DNA from: Thioclava sp. GXIMD2076
GTDB taxonomy: Bacteria; Pseudomonadota; Alphaproteobacteria; Rhodobacterales; Rhodobacteraceae
Length of the DNA: 64,000 bases
Direction of reading: 5' to 3'
NCBI RefSeq assembly: GCF_037949795.1
Contig: NZ_CP149933.1
Location: forward strand, 626,001-690,000
Shown in pieces: positions 25,838 through 35,260 of this stretch. Within the stretch, counting starts at the first letter, position 1. Each line of letters opens with the position of its first letter. Below the pieces are notes generated by a model that worked only from the letters and a program-made list of their open reading frames with translations, made no database searches and was not told where the DNA came from. Both the position numbers and the translations under genes were made by a program.

Positions 25838-26455
25838 ATGATGACACCGCTCGCCTATACCGCCCTGTTCTGGCTTGATATCGCCGGCATTGCCGTGTTT
25901 GCGGCCTCCGGCGCGCTGGCGGCCGCAAAGGCAAGGCAGACACTTGTGACCTTTGCCTTTTTCGCAGCGATCACCGGCATTGGCGGCGGCACATTACGTG
26001 ATCTGCTGATCGACGCGCCGGTCTTCTGGGTGCATAACCCCTGGGTTCTTGCCACCTGTTTCGCCGTCAGTCTCGCGGTCTGGAAAACACCCAAGCGGTT
26101 CTGGAACGAGCGGGCGATCGACTGGTTCGATGCGGTCGGACTGGCGGCCTATGCGGTTTATGGGGCCGCCAAGGCGCTGGCTCTGGGGGTCTCGCCCCTT
26201 CCTGCCGCCGCCATGGGCGTTATCACGGCCTGTGCCGGCGGTGTATTCCGCGATGTGCTGGCGGGCCAGCCCTCCATCATCATCCGCCCCGAAATCTATG
26301 TGACGGCCGCCGCCGCCGCCTCGGCAGGATTTGTCATGCTGACATGGGCCGGTTGCCCCTTCGCGGTTGCAGGCCCTCTGGCGGCCCTGCTTGGATTTGT
26401 TCTCAGGGCGCTCGCCATCGCGCGGGGCCTGTCACTGCCCTCCTATAGGGACTGA
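25838..26455 (+). CDS. TRIC/UPF0126-family membrane channel protein
   Basis: A 205-residue protein with about seven membrane segments arranged as an internal repeat. Each half carries the Gly-rich hinge followed by (F/L)RD: GIGGGTLRDLLI near residue 48 and ACAGGVFRDVLAG near 130. This is the prokaryotic TRIC (YadS/YicG) family, shown in some members to be potassium channels. The last five codons are duplicated directly after the stop (see the 15-bp tandem repeat). Confidence 0.88.
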   Translation: MMTPLAYTALFWLDIAGIAVFAASGALAAAKARQTLVTFAFFAAITGIGGGTLRDLLIDAPVFWVHNPWVLATCFAVSLAVWKTPKRFWNERAIDWFDAVGLAAYAVYGAAKALALGVSPLPAAAMGVITACAGGVFRDVLAGQPSIIIRPEIYVTAAAAASAGFVMLTWAGCPFAVAGPLAALLGFVLRALAIARGLSLPSYRD

Positions 26456-26470
26456 TCCTATAGGGACTGA
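26441..26470 (+). repeat. exact 15-bp tandem duplication across a stop codon
   Basis: TCCTATAGGGACTGA occurs twice back to back at 26441-26455 and 26456-26470. The first copy ends with the stop of the TRIC gene; the second repeats the codons and stop in frame. Replication slippage is the simplest origin. Confidence 0.9.
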
Positions 26471-26472
26471 CG

Positions 26473-26507
26473 GCGCTCGGGGCGCCTTCCGGCAGTCCCC
26501 CGAGCGC
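26473..26507. terminator. bidirectional hairpin
   Basis: GCGCTCGGGG (26473-26482) pairs with CCCCGAGCGC (26498-26507), a 10-bp GC stem midway between the converging TRIC and DUF475 genes. Confidence 0.6.
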
Positions 26508-26513
26508 GCCCGA

Positions 26514-27554
26514 TCACGCCTTCACCCGCCGGTTATACCGGACCGAGGACAGGAAGGCCAAAGCGATGAACCCCGCTCCCAAGAGCCCCGTCACCAGCTC
26601 GGGGATCGGCGTCAATGTCTGCACGAACATGATCACCGACAGCACGAGAATCGACCAGAACGCCCCGTGCTCGAGATAGCGGAACTCTGTCAGCGTGCCG
26701 CGCTCCACCAGCATCAGGGTCATCGCCCGCACATACATCGCCCCGATCCCGAGCCCGATGGCGATCAGAAACAGGTTCTGCGTCAGCGCGAAGGCCCCGA
26801 TCACGCCGTCAAAGCTGAAGCTCGCATCCAGCACTTCCAGATAGAGAAACGCGCCCAATCCCCCCTTGGCCACAGCCCCTACGGCCTCTCGCTTGTCGAG
26901 ATAGGCGCCCAATAGCTCGACCCCGAGAAAGGTCGCCAGCCCGAAAATGGCGGCAAACAGGAACTCGTCCTGCACCGCCTCGGGCAGCGCGGTCGAAAAG
27001 CCCATCATCACCAGAAGCACCAGCACGATCTCGGTGCCCTTCACCGCCCCGAACCGGCGTAACCCCCGTTCGACACCCGCGATCCAGTCGACCTCCTTCT
27101 CGGCATCGACGAAATAGCTCAGCGCCACCATCATCAGGAACGCGCCGCCAAAGGCCGCGATCTCGAGATGCGCGCCATGAATGATCTCCGCATATTCCGC
27201 AGGTTTCGTCGCCGCCAGACGCACCGCCTCGATCGGCCCGATCCCTGCCGCCACCACCACGATCAGAAGCGGGAAAATGATCCGCATCCCGAACACGGCG
27301 ATCAGGATACCCCATGTCAGGAACCGCTTTCGCCATTTCTCGTCCATTGTCTCGAGTTTGTTGGCGTTCACGATCGCATTGTCGAAGGACAGCGAGATCT
27401 CCAGCACCGCCAGAATCCCCCCGATCAGCAGGAAGCCGAAAGCGCCCGACAGCGTCGCGCTATATTGCAGCCCCAGCGCAAAGGCACCGGCCAAGGCCAG
27501 CACCGTCACCGCAAAGGGCCAGTAAAAGTATTTCAGCACATCAGGCCTCCACAT
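26514..27554 (-). CDS. DUF475/TerC-like integral membrane protein
   Basis: A 346-residue protein with about nine hydrophobic helices. Acidic membrane motifs typical of the TerC/DUF475 group are visible: EISLSFDNAIVNANKL and LEVLDASFSFDGVIGAF, two Asp-Asn/Gly pairs thought to bind or move metal ions. The start at 27554 (MWRPDVLKYF) overlaps the end of the upstream dehydrogenase gene by 14 nt, so they are coupled. Confidence 0.82.
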   Translation of the reverse strand: MWRPDVLKYFYWPFAVTVLALAGAFALGLQYSATLSGAFGFLLIGGILAVLEISLSFDNAIVNANKLETMDEKWRKRFLTWGILIAVFGMRIIFPLLIVVVAAGIGPIEAVRLAATKPAEYAEIIHGAHLEIAAFGGAFLMMVALSYFVDAEKEVDWIAGVERGLRRFGAVKGTEIVLVLLVMMGFSTALPEAVQDEFLFAAIFGLATFLGVELLGAYLDKREAVGAVAKGGLGAFLYLEVLDASFSFDGVIGAFALTQNLFLIAIGLGIGAMYVRAMTLMLVERGTLTEFRYLEHGAFWSILVLSVIMFVQTLTPIPELVTGLLGAGFIALAFLSSVRYNRRVKA

Positions 27555-28515
27555 ATCGGCCCAGATCCACCGGGCTGACCAATTCCGCATCAGAGAAATG
27601 CGCATTCAGATTGTCGACCACAAGCCCCGCCATCGCATCTCTTGTCTCCTGCGTGCCGGATGCGTGATGCGGATAGAGCGTCACATTGGGCAAAGCCACC
27701 AGCTCGGCGGCGGGTGTAGGCTCGTTATCATAGACATCGAGCCCCGCCATCCCCAGACGGCCCTCCTTCAGCGCGGCGATCAGCGCCGCCTCGTCCACCA
27801 CCGAGCCGCGCGCCACATTGATCAACAGGCCCTCGGGGCCAAGCGCGTCGATCACCTGCCCGTCGATCAGATGGCGCGTGCCCTCGCCGCCTGCCACGAT
27901 CACCACCAGCACATCGGCCTCTTCGGCAAGCTGCACCAGATCGGGCACATAGGTATAGGGCACATCCTTCGGGCGGCGGTTCCAGTAGCGCACCTCCATC
28001 GCCATCGCCTGCGCGCGCCGCGCGATCGCCTCGCCAATGGTCCCGAGCCCGACAATGCCCATCACCTTGCCCTTCAGCGAGCGGGTCAGCCCCATCGGCC
28101 CGCGCGAGCCCCATGTGCCGCTGCGGACCCACGCCTCGCCTGCCACCAGCTGGCGCGAGGCGCCCAGCATCAGCATAATCGCGCAATCGGCCACATCATC
28201 GCAAAGCGCGGGCGAGGAATTGGTCAGCGCGACACCACGCGCAGCCATGCCCTCCAGATCGAACCCGTCAAACCCCGCCGAGGAACAGGCGACGATCTCC
28301 AGATCCGGCATCGCGGACAGGATTTCGGCTGTCACATTGCAATGGCCATCCGTCACCACTGCCCGCACGCCCGCGCCATGGGCGGCGAGAAACGCGGCGC
28401 GGTCCTGCGCCAGATCGGCGCGCAACACCTCGTAGCCCTCCTCCAGCCGCGCCATCGCCACCGGGCGCAACGGCTGCAATACCATAACTTTCGTTTTGCT
28501 CATCTCTGTCTCCAT
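27541..28515 (-). CDS. D-2-hydroxyacid dehydrogenase family protein
   Basis: A 324-residue NAD(P)-dependent dehydrogenase. The dinucleotide fold shows VGLGTIGEAIARR near residue 147. The catalytic Arg lies in NVARGSVVDE, Glu in DNEPTP and His in HHASGTQE. It would interconvert a 2-keto acid such as glyoxylate or hydroxypyruvate and its D-hydroxy acid. The start at 28515 (METEMSK) is chosen because GAGAGGAG lies 5 nt upstream; ATG 28503 is the alternative. Confidence 0.87.
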   Translation of the reverse strand: METEMSKTKVMVLQPLRPVAMARLEEGYEVLRADLAQDRAAFLAAHGAGVRAVVTDGHCNVTAEILSAMPDLEIVACSSAGFDGFDLEGMAARGVALTNSSPALCDDVADCAIMLMLGASRQLVAGEAWVRSGTWGSRGPMGLTRSLKGKVMGIVGLGTIGEAIARRAQAMAMEVRYWNRRPKDVPYTYVPDLVQLAEEADVLVVIVAGGEGTRHLIDGQVIDALGPEGLLINVARGSVVDEAALIAALKEGRLGMAGLDVYDNEPTPAAELVALPNVTLYPHHASGTQETRDAMAGLVVDNLNAHFSDAELVSPVDLGRYVEA

Positions 28516-28643
28516 AACGGCTCCTCTCGGCGCGGCAACGCGCCGGTCATATCCATGCTTACGAAAAGAATAAGACGCCATCCGCGCAGGTGCACCCCCT
28601 CGTGCCGCTTTTCTCGCCTTCTGTCATCGGCTATCACCGCAAC

Positions 28644-29504
28644 ATGACCCAGACAGATGCTTCTTTCGACATTCCCGAGACACTGGCCGCCTGCGCGACC
28701 TCCGTTCTGACCACCGCCGATGCGATGGAAAAGACGGGGCGCTCGCGGGCCTATGCCGCCGAATGGTTCCGCCGCCGCAAAGCGGGCGACCCGATGCCCA
28801 TCGGATCCTGCCCGCCGCCCCTGCAACCCGCCCGCCCCGAGGCCCCTGCCCTGCTCTCGCCGCGCGAGGTGCCGCGCCGGCGTCCGGGCACGACCGCTGG
28901 CCGCAAGGCGCTCCTGCATGCGGTGGCCCATATCGAGCTGAACGCGGTGGACCTGCATTGGGACATCATCGCCCGCTTCACCGATGTCACCATGCCGATC
29001 GGCTTCTATGATGACTGGGTGCAATCGGCGGATGAGGAATCCAAACATTTCCGTTTGATGAGCGCCTGCCTCGAGACCATGGGAAGCTTTTATGGCGAAT
29101 TGCCCGCCCATGCGGGGATGTGGCGCGCCGCCGAGGATACCGCGACCGATCTGATGGGCCGCCTGACCGTCGTGCCGATGGTGCTCGAGGCCCGCGGCCT
29201 TGATGTGACGCCCGGTATGATCGAGGTCTTCCGCAAGGCAGAACAGCCCGATGCCATCGCAGCCCTAGAGACGATCTATGCCGAGGAAGTCGGCCATGTC
29301 GCCTATGGATCGAAATGGTTCAACTTCCTCTGTGGCCGCCATGCCATTGATCCAAAAGACGAATTTCACCGTCTTGTGCGCCATTACTTCCATGGCGCCC
29401 TCAAGCCGCCCTTCAACGAGGAAAAGCGTGCCGATGCGGGCCTGCCACCCGATTTCTACTGGCCGCTGGCCGAGGAGGCAGGCTTCACCCGCGATCTGCC
29501 CTAG
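28644..29504 (+). CDS. DUF455 ferritin-like protein
   Basis: A 286-residue protein with the DUF455 pattern of four long helices and Glu/His pairs expected to bind a di-metal centre: AVAHIELNAVDLHWD, SADEESKHF, VLEARGLDVTPG and YAEEVGHVAYGSKWF. It is fused N-terminally to a short basic, Pro-rich linker. Function is not established. The ATG at 28644 is preferred because the codons before it look non-coding. Its stop overlaps the 3' end of the convergent AGE gene by 4 nt. Confidence 0.83.
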   Translation: MTQTDASFDIPETLAACATSVLTTADAMEKTGRSRAYAAEWFRRRKAGDPMPIGSCPPPLQPARPEAPALLSPREVPRRRPGTTAGRKALLHAVAHIELNAVDLHWDIIARFTDVTMPIGFYDDWVQSADEESKHFRLMSACLETMGSFYGELPAHAGMWRAAEDTATDLMGRLTVVPMVLEARGLDVTPGMIEVFRKAEQPDAIAALETIYAEEVGHVAYGSKWFNFLCGRHAIDPKDEFHRLVRHYFHGALKPPFNEEKRADAGLPPDFYWPLAEEAGFTRDLP

Positions 29505-30742
29505 GCCGTCGCCCAGGCCTCCAGCCCGTCCTGCAGCCGCGACACTCCTTGGGTGAGCGGGATCAGATCGGCCTGCAGCGCGTGATAGAGATCCGGCTTA
29601 CCCTTGAACTGGCCGTCCGCAGGGCGGCCGGTCTCGTCGAGTTCAGGATACCAACCGCCGCGCTTGCGATCCACCAGATGCGCCTCGGCAAAGGCCCAGA
29701 GCCTGCGATACCATTCCTCGCCCCGTGCAAAGGTGCCCGTTTTCAGGATGGCCGATATCGCGCCGATCCCCTCGCAAACCGGCCACCAATAGCGCGCCTT
29801 GCGGTCCACCTGCCCGTCGAAATCCAGCGTATAGGCAAACCCGCCCTCGCGCCGCCAGGCCAGCCGCAACGCTTCCTCCACAAGGATCCGCGCAGCCTCC
29901 GGCAGGTCCTCGTCCACCCGTCCCCGCAGATCCCAATAGTGCAGCACCAGCCGCGCCCATTCCACCGAATGGCCGGGCGTCGTGCCGCGGGGCCGGAACA
30001 TCGGATCCCCCTCATAGGCGCGGTCCACCGTCCATTCCTCGGTATAATGCTCGGGGATCCGCCAGTTATACTCCGGTGCCAGCCGCCGGATGAACACATC
30101 GATGATCCGCCCCGCCCGCTCCAGATAGGCGCGCTCGCCCGTCGCCTCATAGGCTGCCAGATGCGCCTCGGTCGCATGCATATTGGCGTTCATCCCGCGA
30201 TATTTCGACAGATGCAGCCAATCCTCCGACCAGTCCTCGACAAAGAGCCCCGCGCCCTCGTCCCAGAACCGGCGCTCCAGCACCTCGGCCACATCCCCCA
30301 GCAACCGGTCCGCATCGGGATGCCCTGCCCGCTTGGCGGATGCCGCCGCCAGCAGCACGAACATATGGCCATAGGCCATTTTTGTCCCATTCGTCACGCC
30401 CGAGCGCACCGCCGCGAAGAAGCCCCCGCGCTTGGCATCGCGATGCTCGCGCCACAAGAACCCCATCCCCGCATCAATCATATCGGCACCCTCGGCAAAG
30501 CCGAAAGACAGGCCCAGAGAATAGGAATGGATCAGCCGCGTGGTCGTATGAAGCTCCTGCGGACCGGGGATCGCCCGCCCCTCGTGATCGAGCACCGCAA
30601 ACCGCCCGCGGCCTTTCAGACTGCCCAGAAAGAACCGCAACTGCCGCTCGGCATCCTCGGCCAGCCATGCCTGATGATGCGGGTCGGCCAGCCACGCGCC
30701 ATCGCTCTCCATCATCTCGCGCGGTGCAACAGGATCACACAT
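29501..30742 (-). CDS. AGE-family epimerase/isomerase (YihS-like)
   Basis: A 413-residue alpha/alpha-barrel protein of the N-acylglucosamine 2-epimerase superfamily, closest in feel to mannose/sulfoquinovose isomerases. Conserved stretches are RLIHSYSLGLSFG, GMNANMHATEAHL, TTPGHSVEWARL and KPDLYHALQA, which hold the His residues used in catalysis. The start at 30742 overlaps the stop of the Rep gene by 8 nt, so it may be read through from the replication gene. The exact sugar is not predictable. Confidence 0.85.
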   Translation of the reverse strand: MCDPVAPREMMESDGAWLADPHHQAWLAEDAERQLRFFLGSLKGRGRFAVLDHEGRAIPGPQELHTTTRLIHSYSLGLSFGFAEGADMIDAGMGFLWREHRDAKRGGFFAAVRSGVTNGTKMAYGHMFVLLAAASAKRAGHPDADRLLGDVAEVLERRFWDEGAGLFVEDWSEDWLHLSKYRGMNANMHATEAHLAAYEATGERAYLERAGRIIDVFIRRLAPEYNWRIPEHYTEEWTVDRAYEGDPMFRPRGTTPGHSVEWARLVLHYWDLRGRVDEDLPEAARILVEEALRLAWRREGGFAYTLDFDGQVDRKARYWWPVCEGIGAISAILKTGTFARGEEWYRRLWAFAEAHLVDRKRGGWYPELDETGRPADGQFKGKPDLYHALQADLIPLTQGVSRLQDGLEAWATA

Positions 30743-31928
30743 CGAAGGCATCGGGGGACAGCTCCTTCCAGAAGGCGGCAATAGCGCCGGCATTCAGCGC
30801 CGACATCCAGCCATGACGCTCGAAATCATCCCGCTCGGCCCCTTCGAGCCGCGACAGGAACAGCCGTTTATCGGCATCACGCTGGGTGGGCGTGCGGCTA
30901 GCCGCCAGATCGCGGATCACCGTCAGCTGCCGCACCCGCGCCGACAATGTTGGATCGGGCTCGGGGTTTCGCGGCGAAACCTCCGGCGCATCGGGGCGGT
31001 AATCATCCTTTAACGCCGCGCTCAGATAGCCGATGGCGTTTTTGACTGCGCCCTGCCCCGCCACATAATCCACTTTCTGGCGCACATACTCCTCACCATG
31101 TTCGGTGAGCCATTGCCGCGCCAGCCGGTCCGACACGCCGAGCGCCAGAAGCCGCGCATAGATCGGGCTCTTGCGAAGCCCCTCCCCGTCATCAAGATCG
31201 AGGATCGCCAGCTGCGGGTTCTCGCTGATCCGGAAACGGATCTCCGTCACCGAGCGTCCCATCTTCTTGAATTCCGGCGTCACCATGATGTTGGAGGATT
31301 TGTTCACCTCGGCCACGGCGGGTTTGATGATCTTGGCGTTGAGATGCTTGAACACCTCGTAATAATCGCTATCGGCCACGCCCATCAGTCGCCGGAACAG
31401 ATCGAGGCTCCACCAGCCCGAAGACCCCGTCCGCACGAAGCGGTAGCAATTCTCGTAAAGCGCCAGCGCATGGCCCGAGGTGAACCGCCGCTGGATATTG
31501 AGGTTGATCAGCGCGAACACTTTCGGGTCATTCAGCTTCTCGGCAAGAGCGGGCGAATAGGCATATTCGCACACGCCGCCTTTCAGCTTGGCATAGGACA
31601 GAAGCGAGCTGATCCCCCATTCCTGTTTGCCCTCGCTATCGAGCATGTCCCATTCGGCCACCGTCTCGGCCAATCCGCGCAGGGACTGTTTCAGCGTATC
31701 CATATCGTTCGAGTTATAGCCGATCATCAGGCACAGCGTGCGGGCATCGATCCGGTGCACCTGCTGGCTGATCAGCGTGTCATAGGCATTCAGCAACAGC
31801 ACGTTCGACAGCTTGCGCTGCAACAGTGTCAGCTTGCCCGAGACGTGGATCGCCGCCACATGTTTCTTGACTGCGCCACGGCGCAGGGACCCGCTCAGGT
31901 GGTCCTTCGGAATATCTAGCTCGTTCAT
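30735..31928 (-). CDS. Rep_3-family replication initiator
   Basis: A 397-residue initiator with two winged-helix domains. The first half carries LTLLQRKLSNVLLLNAYDTL and YNSNDMDTLKQSLRGLAETV; the second has RRFTSGHALALYENCYRFV and YYEVFKHLNAKIIKPAVAEVN, which match the Rep_3/RepB initiator layout. Such proteins bind iterons and open the origin. It is divergent from parA over a 578-nt region with repeated boxes, which is the likely origin. The C-terminal 100 residues are a variable extension. Confidence 0.83.
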   Translation of the reverse strand: MNELDIPKDHLSGSLRRGAVKKHVAAIHVSGKLTLLQRKLSNVLLLNAYDTLISQQVHRIDARTLCLMIGYNSNDMDTLKQSLRGLAETVAEWDMLDSEGKQEWGISSLLSYAKLKGGVCEYAYSPALAEKLNDPKVFALINLNIQRRFTSGHALALYENCYRFVRTGSSGWWSLDLFRRLMGVADSDYYEVFKHLNAKIIKPAVAEVNKSSNIMVTPEFKKMGRSVTEIRFRISENPQLAILDLDDGEGLRKSPIYARLLALGVSDRLARQWLTEHGEEYVRQKVDYVAGQGAVKNAIGYLSAALKDDYRPDAPEVSPRNPEPDPTLSARVRQLTVIRDLAASRTPTQRDADKRLFLSRLEGAERDDFERHGWMSALNAGAIAAFWKELSPDAFDV

Positions 31929-32506
31929 CCTGCCCGGCCTTTTTCATGCCTTGTGTCGACGGGCAGAGATTCGCCCGCGCTGGTCTGCGATGTAGCCGAT
32001 TATTCGGCCATGAGGTACCCCATGACAACTCTTTTCTTGGCACCTCTGGGCCATCCCGTAAACGGATACCCGAGGGTCCGCGACGGGGTTTCAGGTACCC
32101 GGCTACAGGAGGGATCTGTGGAAAACCCGAGATCCCGTGAATCGGTACCTTTGAAAATGAGGCACTTATCCACAGCCTGAGTCATGATTTGCAACCTGAA
32201 TCTGGCAAAACAGCGTACATCCCTGAGAATCGGAACCCCTAGCACCGGAATCAGGTACCATCCCCCCTGTATCCGGTCTCCCTTCCTCCTGTATAGCGGT
32301 GCCTTACTATGCCTATACCGTTGTTATTAAACGCTCTTTATGCCCATAAAGATTCTTAAAAATATCTAAAAGATTCAAAACACCCGTCTGTATGTCCCCA
32401 AAATCAATATTTTCAGGGATATAGCGCCCTGCACGATTCCCATTGCGCCCATCATGTGCGATAGTTGCCTGGATATCGCGATAAACAGCGAACATGCTGA
32501 GGTTCC
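31929..32506. other. probable replication origin/partition region (578 nt without a gene)
   Basis: The space between divergent rep and parA is AT-richer near parA (32300-32400) and holds a series of related boxes: CCCGTAAACGGATACC at 32055-32070, CGTGAATCGGTACC near 32138, GAGAATCGGAACC near 32226, and AGGTACC cores near 32014, 32095 and 32252. The CCCGTAAACGGATACC box is repeated exactly after parB at 35032. These look like iterons for Rep and/or parS sites for ParB. DnaA boxes were not reliably found. Confidence 0.65.
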
Positions 32507-33922
32507 ATGGCAAGCAAATCTGGTAACGGCAGCCGCACGGATCTGCCCCCGTATTTCAATATAGACCCCGAAGAAGCCGCAAAGAAGCTCTCCGAGAGCA
32601 TCGACACGGCCCGCTTCGCGCGCGCGGCGGCCTTCGCCTCCCGCGGCCGCGACGATCTGGCCCGCCGCGGCTACGCGCCCGATGGCAAGAAGCGCCTGCG
32701 GAAATTCTCGATCTGGGAGATCTGCAAATATCTGATCCCCGTTGCTCCGGCCCATCTCCGGCGTGTGCTCAAGGCCAATCCCGATCTGCCCCAGGGTGAC
32801 GGGGATAGCGGGTCCAAATGGTTCACGCTCGAGGATATTCTCGTCTTGCGTGAGCATTTCGCCGAAGAAGGTGCGCAGAACCGGCAGTATAAACCTTGGC
32901 GCCCTGAAGGTTTACCGGCAAAAGTCGTTGCGGTAGCCAACTTTAAAGGCGGCGTCGGAAAGACCACGACCGCGGCGCATCTGGCTATGTCGGCCGCGCT
33001 TGATGGCTATAAGGTTCTGGTCATCGATCTCGACAGTCAGGGTTCGATGACATCGGTGATGGGGGGGCAGGTGGCCGATGAATGGCAAACAGCGTTCCCG
33101 ATGCTGGCACATGACTATGCCAAGGCGCTGCAGGAGGAAAACCGCATCCGTGAGGCGGGAGGGCAGCCGACCTATCCCCTTGATGAGACTCTGAAAGAAG
33201 CACTGGAGGTTTCGCCGCGAAACCTGATCCAGAAAACGCATTGGCCCAATATCGATCTGATCGGGGCGCAGCTCAACCTCTATTGGGCCGAGTTCCAGGT
33301 CCCGGTCTGGCGGATGCAGCTCCGGAGCTGGCCGCTTTGGGATGCGCTCTCCAACGCACTGGAAGATGGCGGTATTCTGGACGACTACGATCTCGTCTTC
33401 CTCGATACGCCTCCCGCACTCGGGTACCTGACGATCAACGCGCTGGCGGCGGCCGATATTCTTCTGGTGCCGCTCGGGGCATCTTTCCTCGAATTCGACA
33501 GCACGGGGCGGTTTTTCGACATGATCTACTCGACCTTTGCCTCCATCGAGGATGGCGAGAACCGGATGCGTCGTGCTGATGGCCTGCCGGAGATCGGGTT
33601 CGAATGGGATGCGGTGCGTGCGATCGTGACCCGTTTCGACGCAGCCCAGCAGACCGATCTGGCCAATGTCGTGCAGGCCTATTTCGGGGATTTCATGACG
33701 ACCTACCGGCAGGAGGTCACCGCGATGGTGGGGCAGGCGGGCGAGCAGGTCTCCGGGATCTACGAGACCGATTACCGAGATTTCAACCGTGACACCTATA
33801 TCCGCGGCCGGGAAACTTTCGACCGGACATGGGCGGAGGTGAAGGAGGTCATTCTCGGCACATGGTGGCGGGATATGAAGCTGAACGAGGCCGAGCAGAA
33901 TAGCCAGAGCGAGGAGGGCTGA
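32507..33922 (+). CDS. parA: ParA partition ATPase (type Ia)
   Basis: A 471-residue P1/SopA-style ParA. A 130-residue N-terminal DNA-binding part precedes the ATPase core with a deviant Walker A KGGVGKTT (147-154), Walker A' VIDLDSQGS and Walker B LVFLDTPPAL. The N-terminal extension usually represses the par operon by binding its promoter. It moves ParB-bound replicon copies apart at division. parB starts 2 nt after its stop. Confidence 0.92.
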   Translation: MASKSGNGSRTDLPPYFNIDPEEAAKKLSESIDTARFARAAAFASRGRDDLARRGYAPDGKKRLRKFSIWEICKYLIPVAPAHLRRVLKANPDLPQGDGDSGSKWFTLEDILVLREHFAEEGAQNRQYKPWRPEGLPAKVVAVANFKGGVGKTTTAAHLAMSAALDGYKVLVIDLDSQGSMTSVMGGQVADEWQTAFPMLAHDYAKALQEENRIREAGGQPTYPLDETLKEALEVSPRNLIQKTHWPNIDLIGAQLNLYWAEFQVPVWRMQLRSWPLWDALSNALEDGGILDDYDLVFLDTPPALGYLTINALAAADILLVPLGASFLEFDSTGRFFDMIYSTFASIEDGENRMRRADGLPEIGFEWDAVRAIVTRFDAAQQTDLANVVQAYFGDFMTTYRQEVTAMVGQAGEQVSGIYETDYRDFNRDTYIRGRETFDRTWAEVKEVILGTWWRDMKLNEAEQNSQSEEG

Positions 33923-33924
33923 TC

Positions 33925-35022
33925 ATGGCGAAACGGAGAAAACTGATAGCACCGAGCGCGGATGATCTGAGCCGTCTTGAAGACGAGTTTCGCCGCGAAA
34001 CCTCCTCGCGCAGCTTTACCGCTGCACCGATTGCGCAGGTCGCCGCCGAGACGGCAAGCTCCTATGATCCGCGTCCCGCAGAGGATCGTGAACGGGCCGC
34101 GCGCGACCGTAACGATGCCGAAAGCTTCCGGCAGAAGACGGAAGCGGGGCTTGTTATGCTCGAGATCCCGCTCGAGGAGATCGATGCGGATGCGCTGGTG
34201 CGCGACCGTGTAGTGCTGGATGCCGAGGACATGCAGGAGCTGCAGATGTCGATTGCCGCCAATGGTTTGCGGCTACCGATCGAGGTCTATCCCCTGGCCG
34301 AGGATGGACGGGGCTTCCGCTACGGGCTGTTGTCGGGCTACCGGCGCTTCCGGGCGGTGCAGGCGTTGCTCGAGCTGACCGAAAAGCCCGCCTATACAAA
34401 GATCCGCGCCGTGTTGCGCGACCCCGAGGCGATGGGCGGCACCTTTGCGGCGATGATCGAGGAAAACGAGATCCGCGCCAATCTGAGCCATTTCGAGCGT
34501 GGACGGATCGCGGTGATCGCCAGCCAGCAGGGGGCGTTTGTCAATGTGGAGGCGGCGGTCGATGCGCTGTTCCCGATGGCCTCCAAGGGCAAGCGCTCGA
34601 AAATCCGCTCTTTCGCGCTGATCTTCGAGGAGCTGGGCGACATGCTCCGCTTCCCCGAGCTGATGAAGGAGCGGGACGGGCTGAAGCTGGCAGCGGCCCT
34701 GCGGGGCGGGGCGGAAGCGCGGCTGCGCGATCTGCTTGCGCGTCGCGACCCCGCCAATGCGGCAGACGAGGCGGAGATGGTGCTCGAGGCTCTGGCGCAG
34801 CTGGAGCCGGTGGAGGCCGATCCTGCGCGGGGCGGGCGCCCGAAAAAGCCCGCCGCACGCGCGGAACGGGCGCGCGAGGTGCGCAAGCTGACAAGCGGCA
34901 TCACGCTGAAGACGATATCGGAGGCGAATGGCTGGTCGGTGAAGATCGAGGGCGGGAATGTGGATGGCGAGATGATCGATGCGGTCATGCAAAAGCTGGC
35001 CTATCTGCTGGAAACCCCCTGA
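33925..35022 (+). CDS. parB: ParB-type partition protein
   Basis: A 365-residue ParB/RepB-like centromere-binding protein. The ParB N-terminal (CTP-switch) region shows IPLEEIDADALVRDR, LQMSIAANGLRLPIEVYPL and YGLLSGYRRFRAVQAL; an HTH-type region follows (MIEENEIRANLSHFERGRIA). The C-terminal half is rich in Ala/Glu and likely dimerises. It should bind the CCCGTAAACGG boxes on both sides of the par operon. Confidence 0.9.
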   Translation: MAKRRKLIAPSADDLSRLEDEFRRETSSRSFTAAPIAQVAAETASSYDPRPAEDRERAARDRNDAESFRQKTEAGLVMLEIPLEEIDADALVRDRVVLDAEDMQELQMSIAANGLRLPIEVYPLAEDGRGFRYGLLSGYRRFRAVQALLELTEKPAYTKIRAVLRDPEAMGGTFAAMIEENEIRANLSHFERGRIAVIASQQGAFVNVEAAVDALFPMASKGKRSKIRSFALIFEELGDMLRFPELMKERDGLKLAAALRGGAEARLRDLLARRDPANAADEAEMVLEALAQLEPVEADPARGGRPKKPAARAERAREVRKLTSGITLKTISEANGWSVKIEGGNVDGEMIDAVMQKLAYLLETP

Positions 35023-35031
35023 ACATCGCTT

Positions 35032-35172
35032 CCCGTAAACGGATACCTTTGAGGGCTGCCCATCGGGCGGCCCTTCTTGTTTCCGGGCAGGTCGGGGCAG
35101 AAAGAGGCGTGTCCGAGGGCTTGAGGCACCCGTTTACGGTGCCTGCAATATGGCTCCTGTAAACGGGTGCCT
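35032..35172. repeat. iteron/parS-like boxes after parB
   Basis: Three copies of one motif: CCCGTAAACGGATACC (35032-35047, identical to 32055-32070), its inverted variant (ACCGTAAACGGGTGCC on the minus strand, about 35126-35141), and CCTGTAAACGGGTGCC (35156-35171). The flanking placement around parAB fits centromere sites. Confidence 0.75.
35052..35082 (+). terminator. Rho-independent terminator of the parAB operon
   Basis: AGGGCTGCCC / GGGCGGCCCT stem (one T-G pair, 3-nt loop) followed by TCTTGTTT. It lies 30 nt after the parB stop. Confidence 0.7.
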
Positions 35173-35260
35173 ATCGGAATATGAGTGCGTAGAAAGAGAA
35201 CGCGCCGCAGGCGGCGGGCCTGCGGCGCGTGTTGGCGTGGGGCTGCTGGCGGGCTGGACC

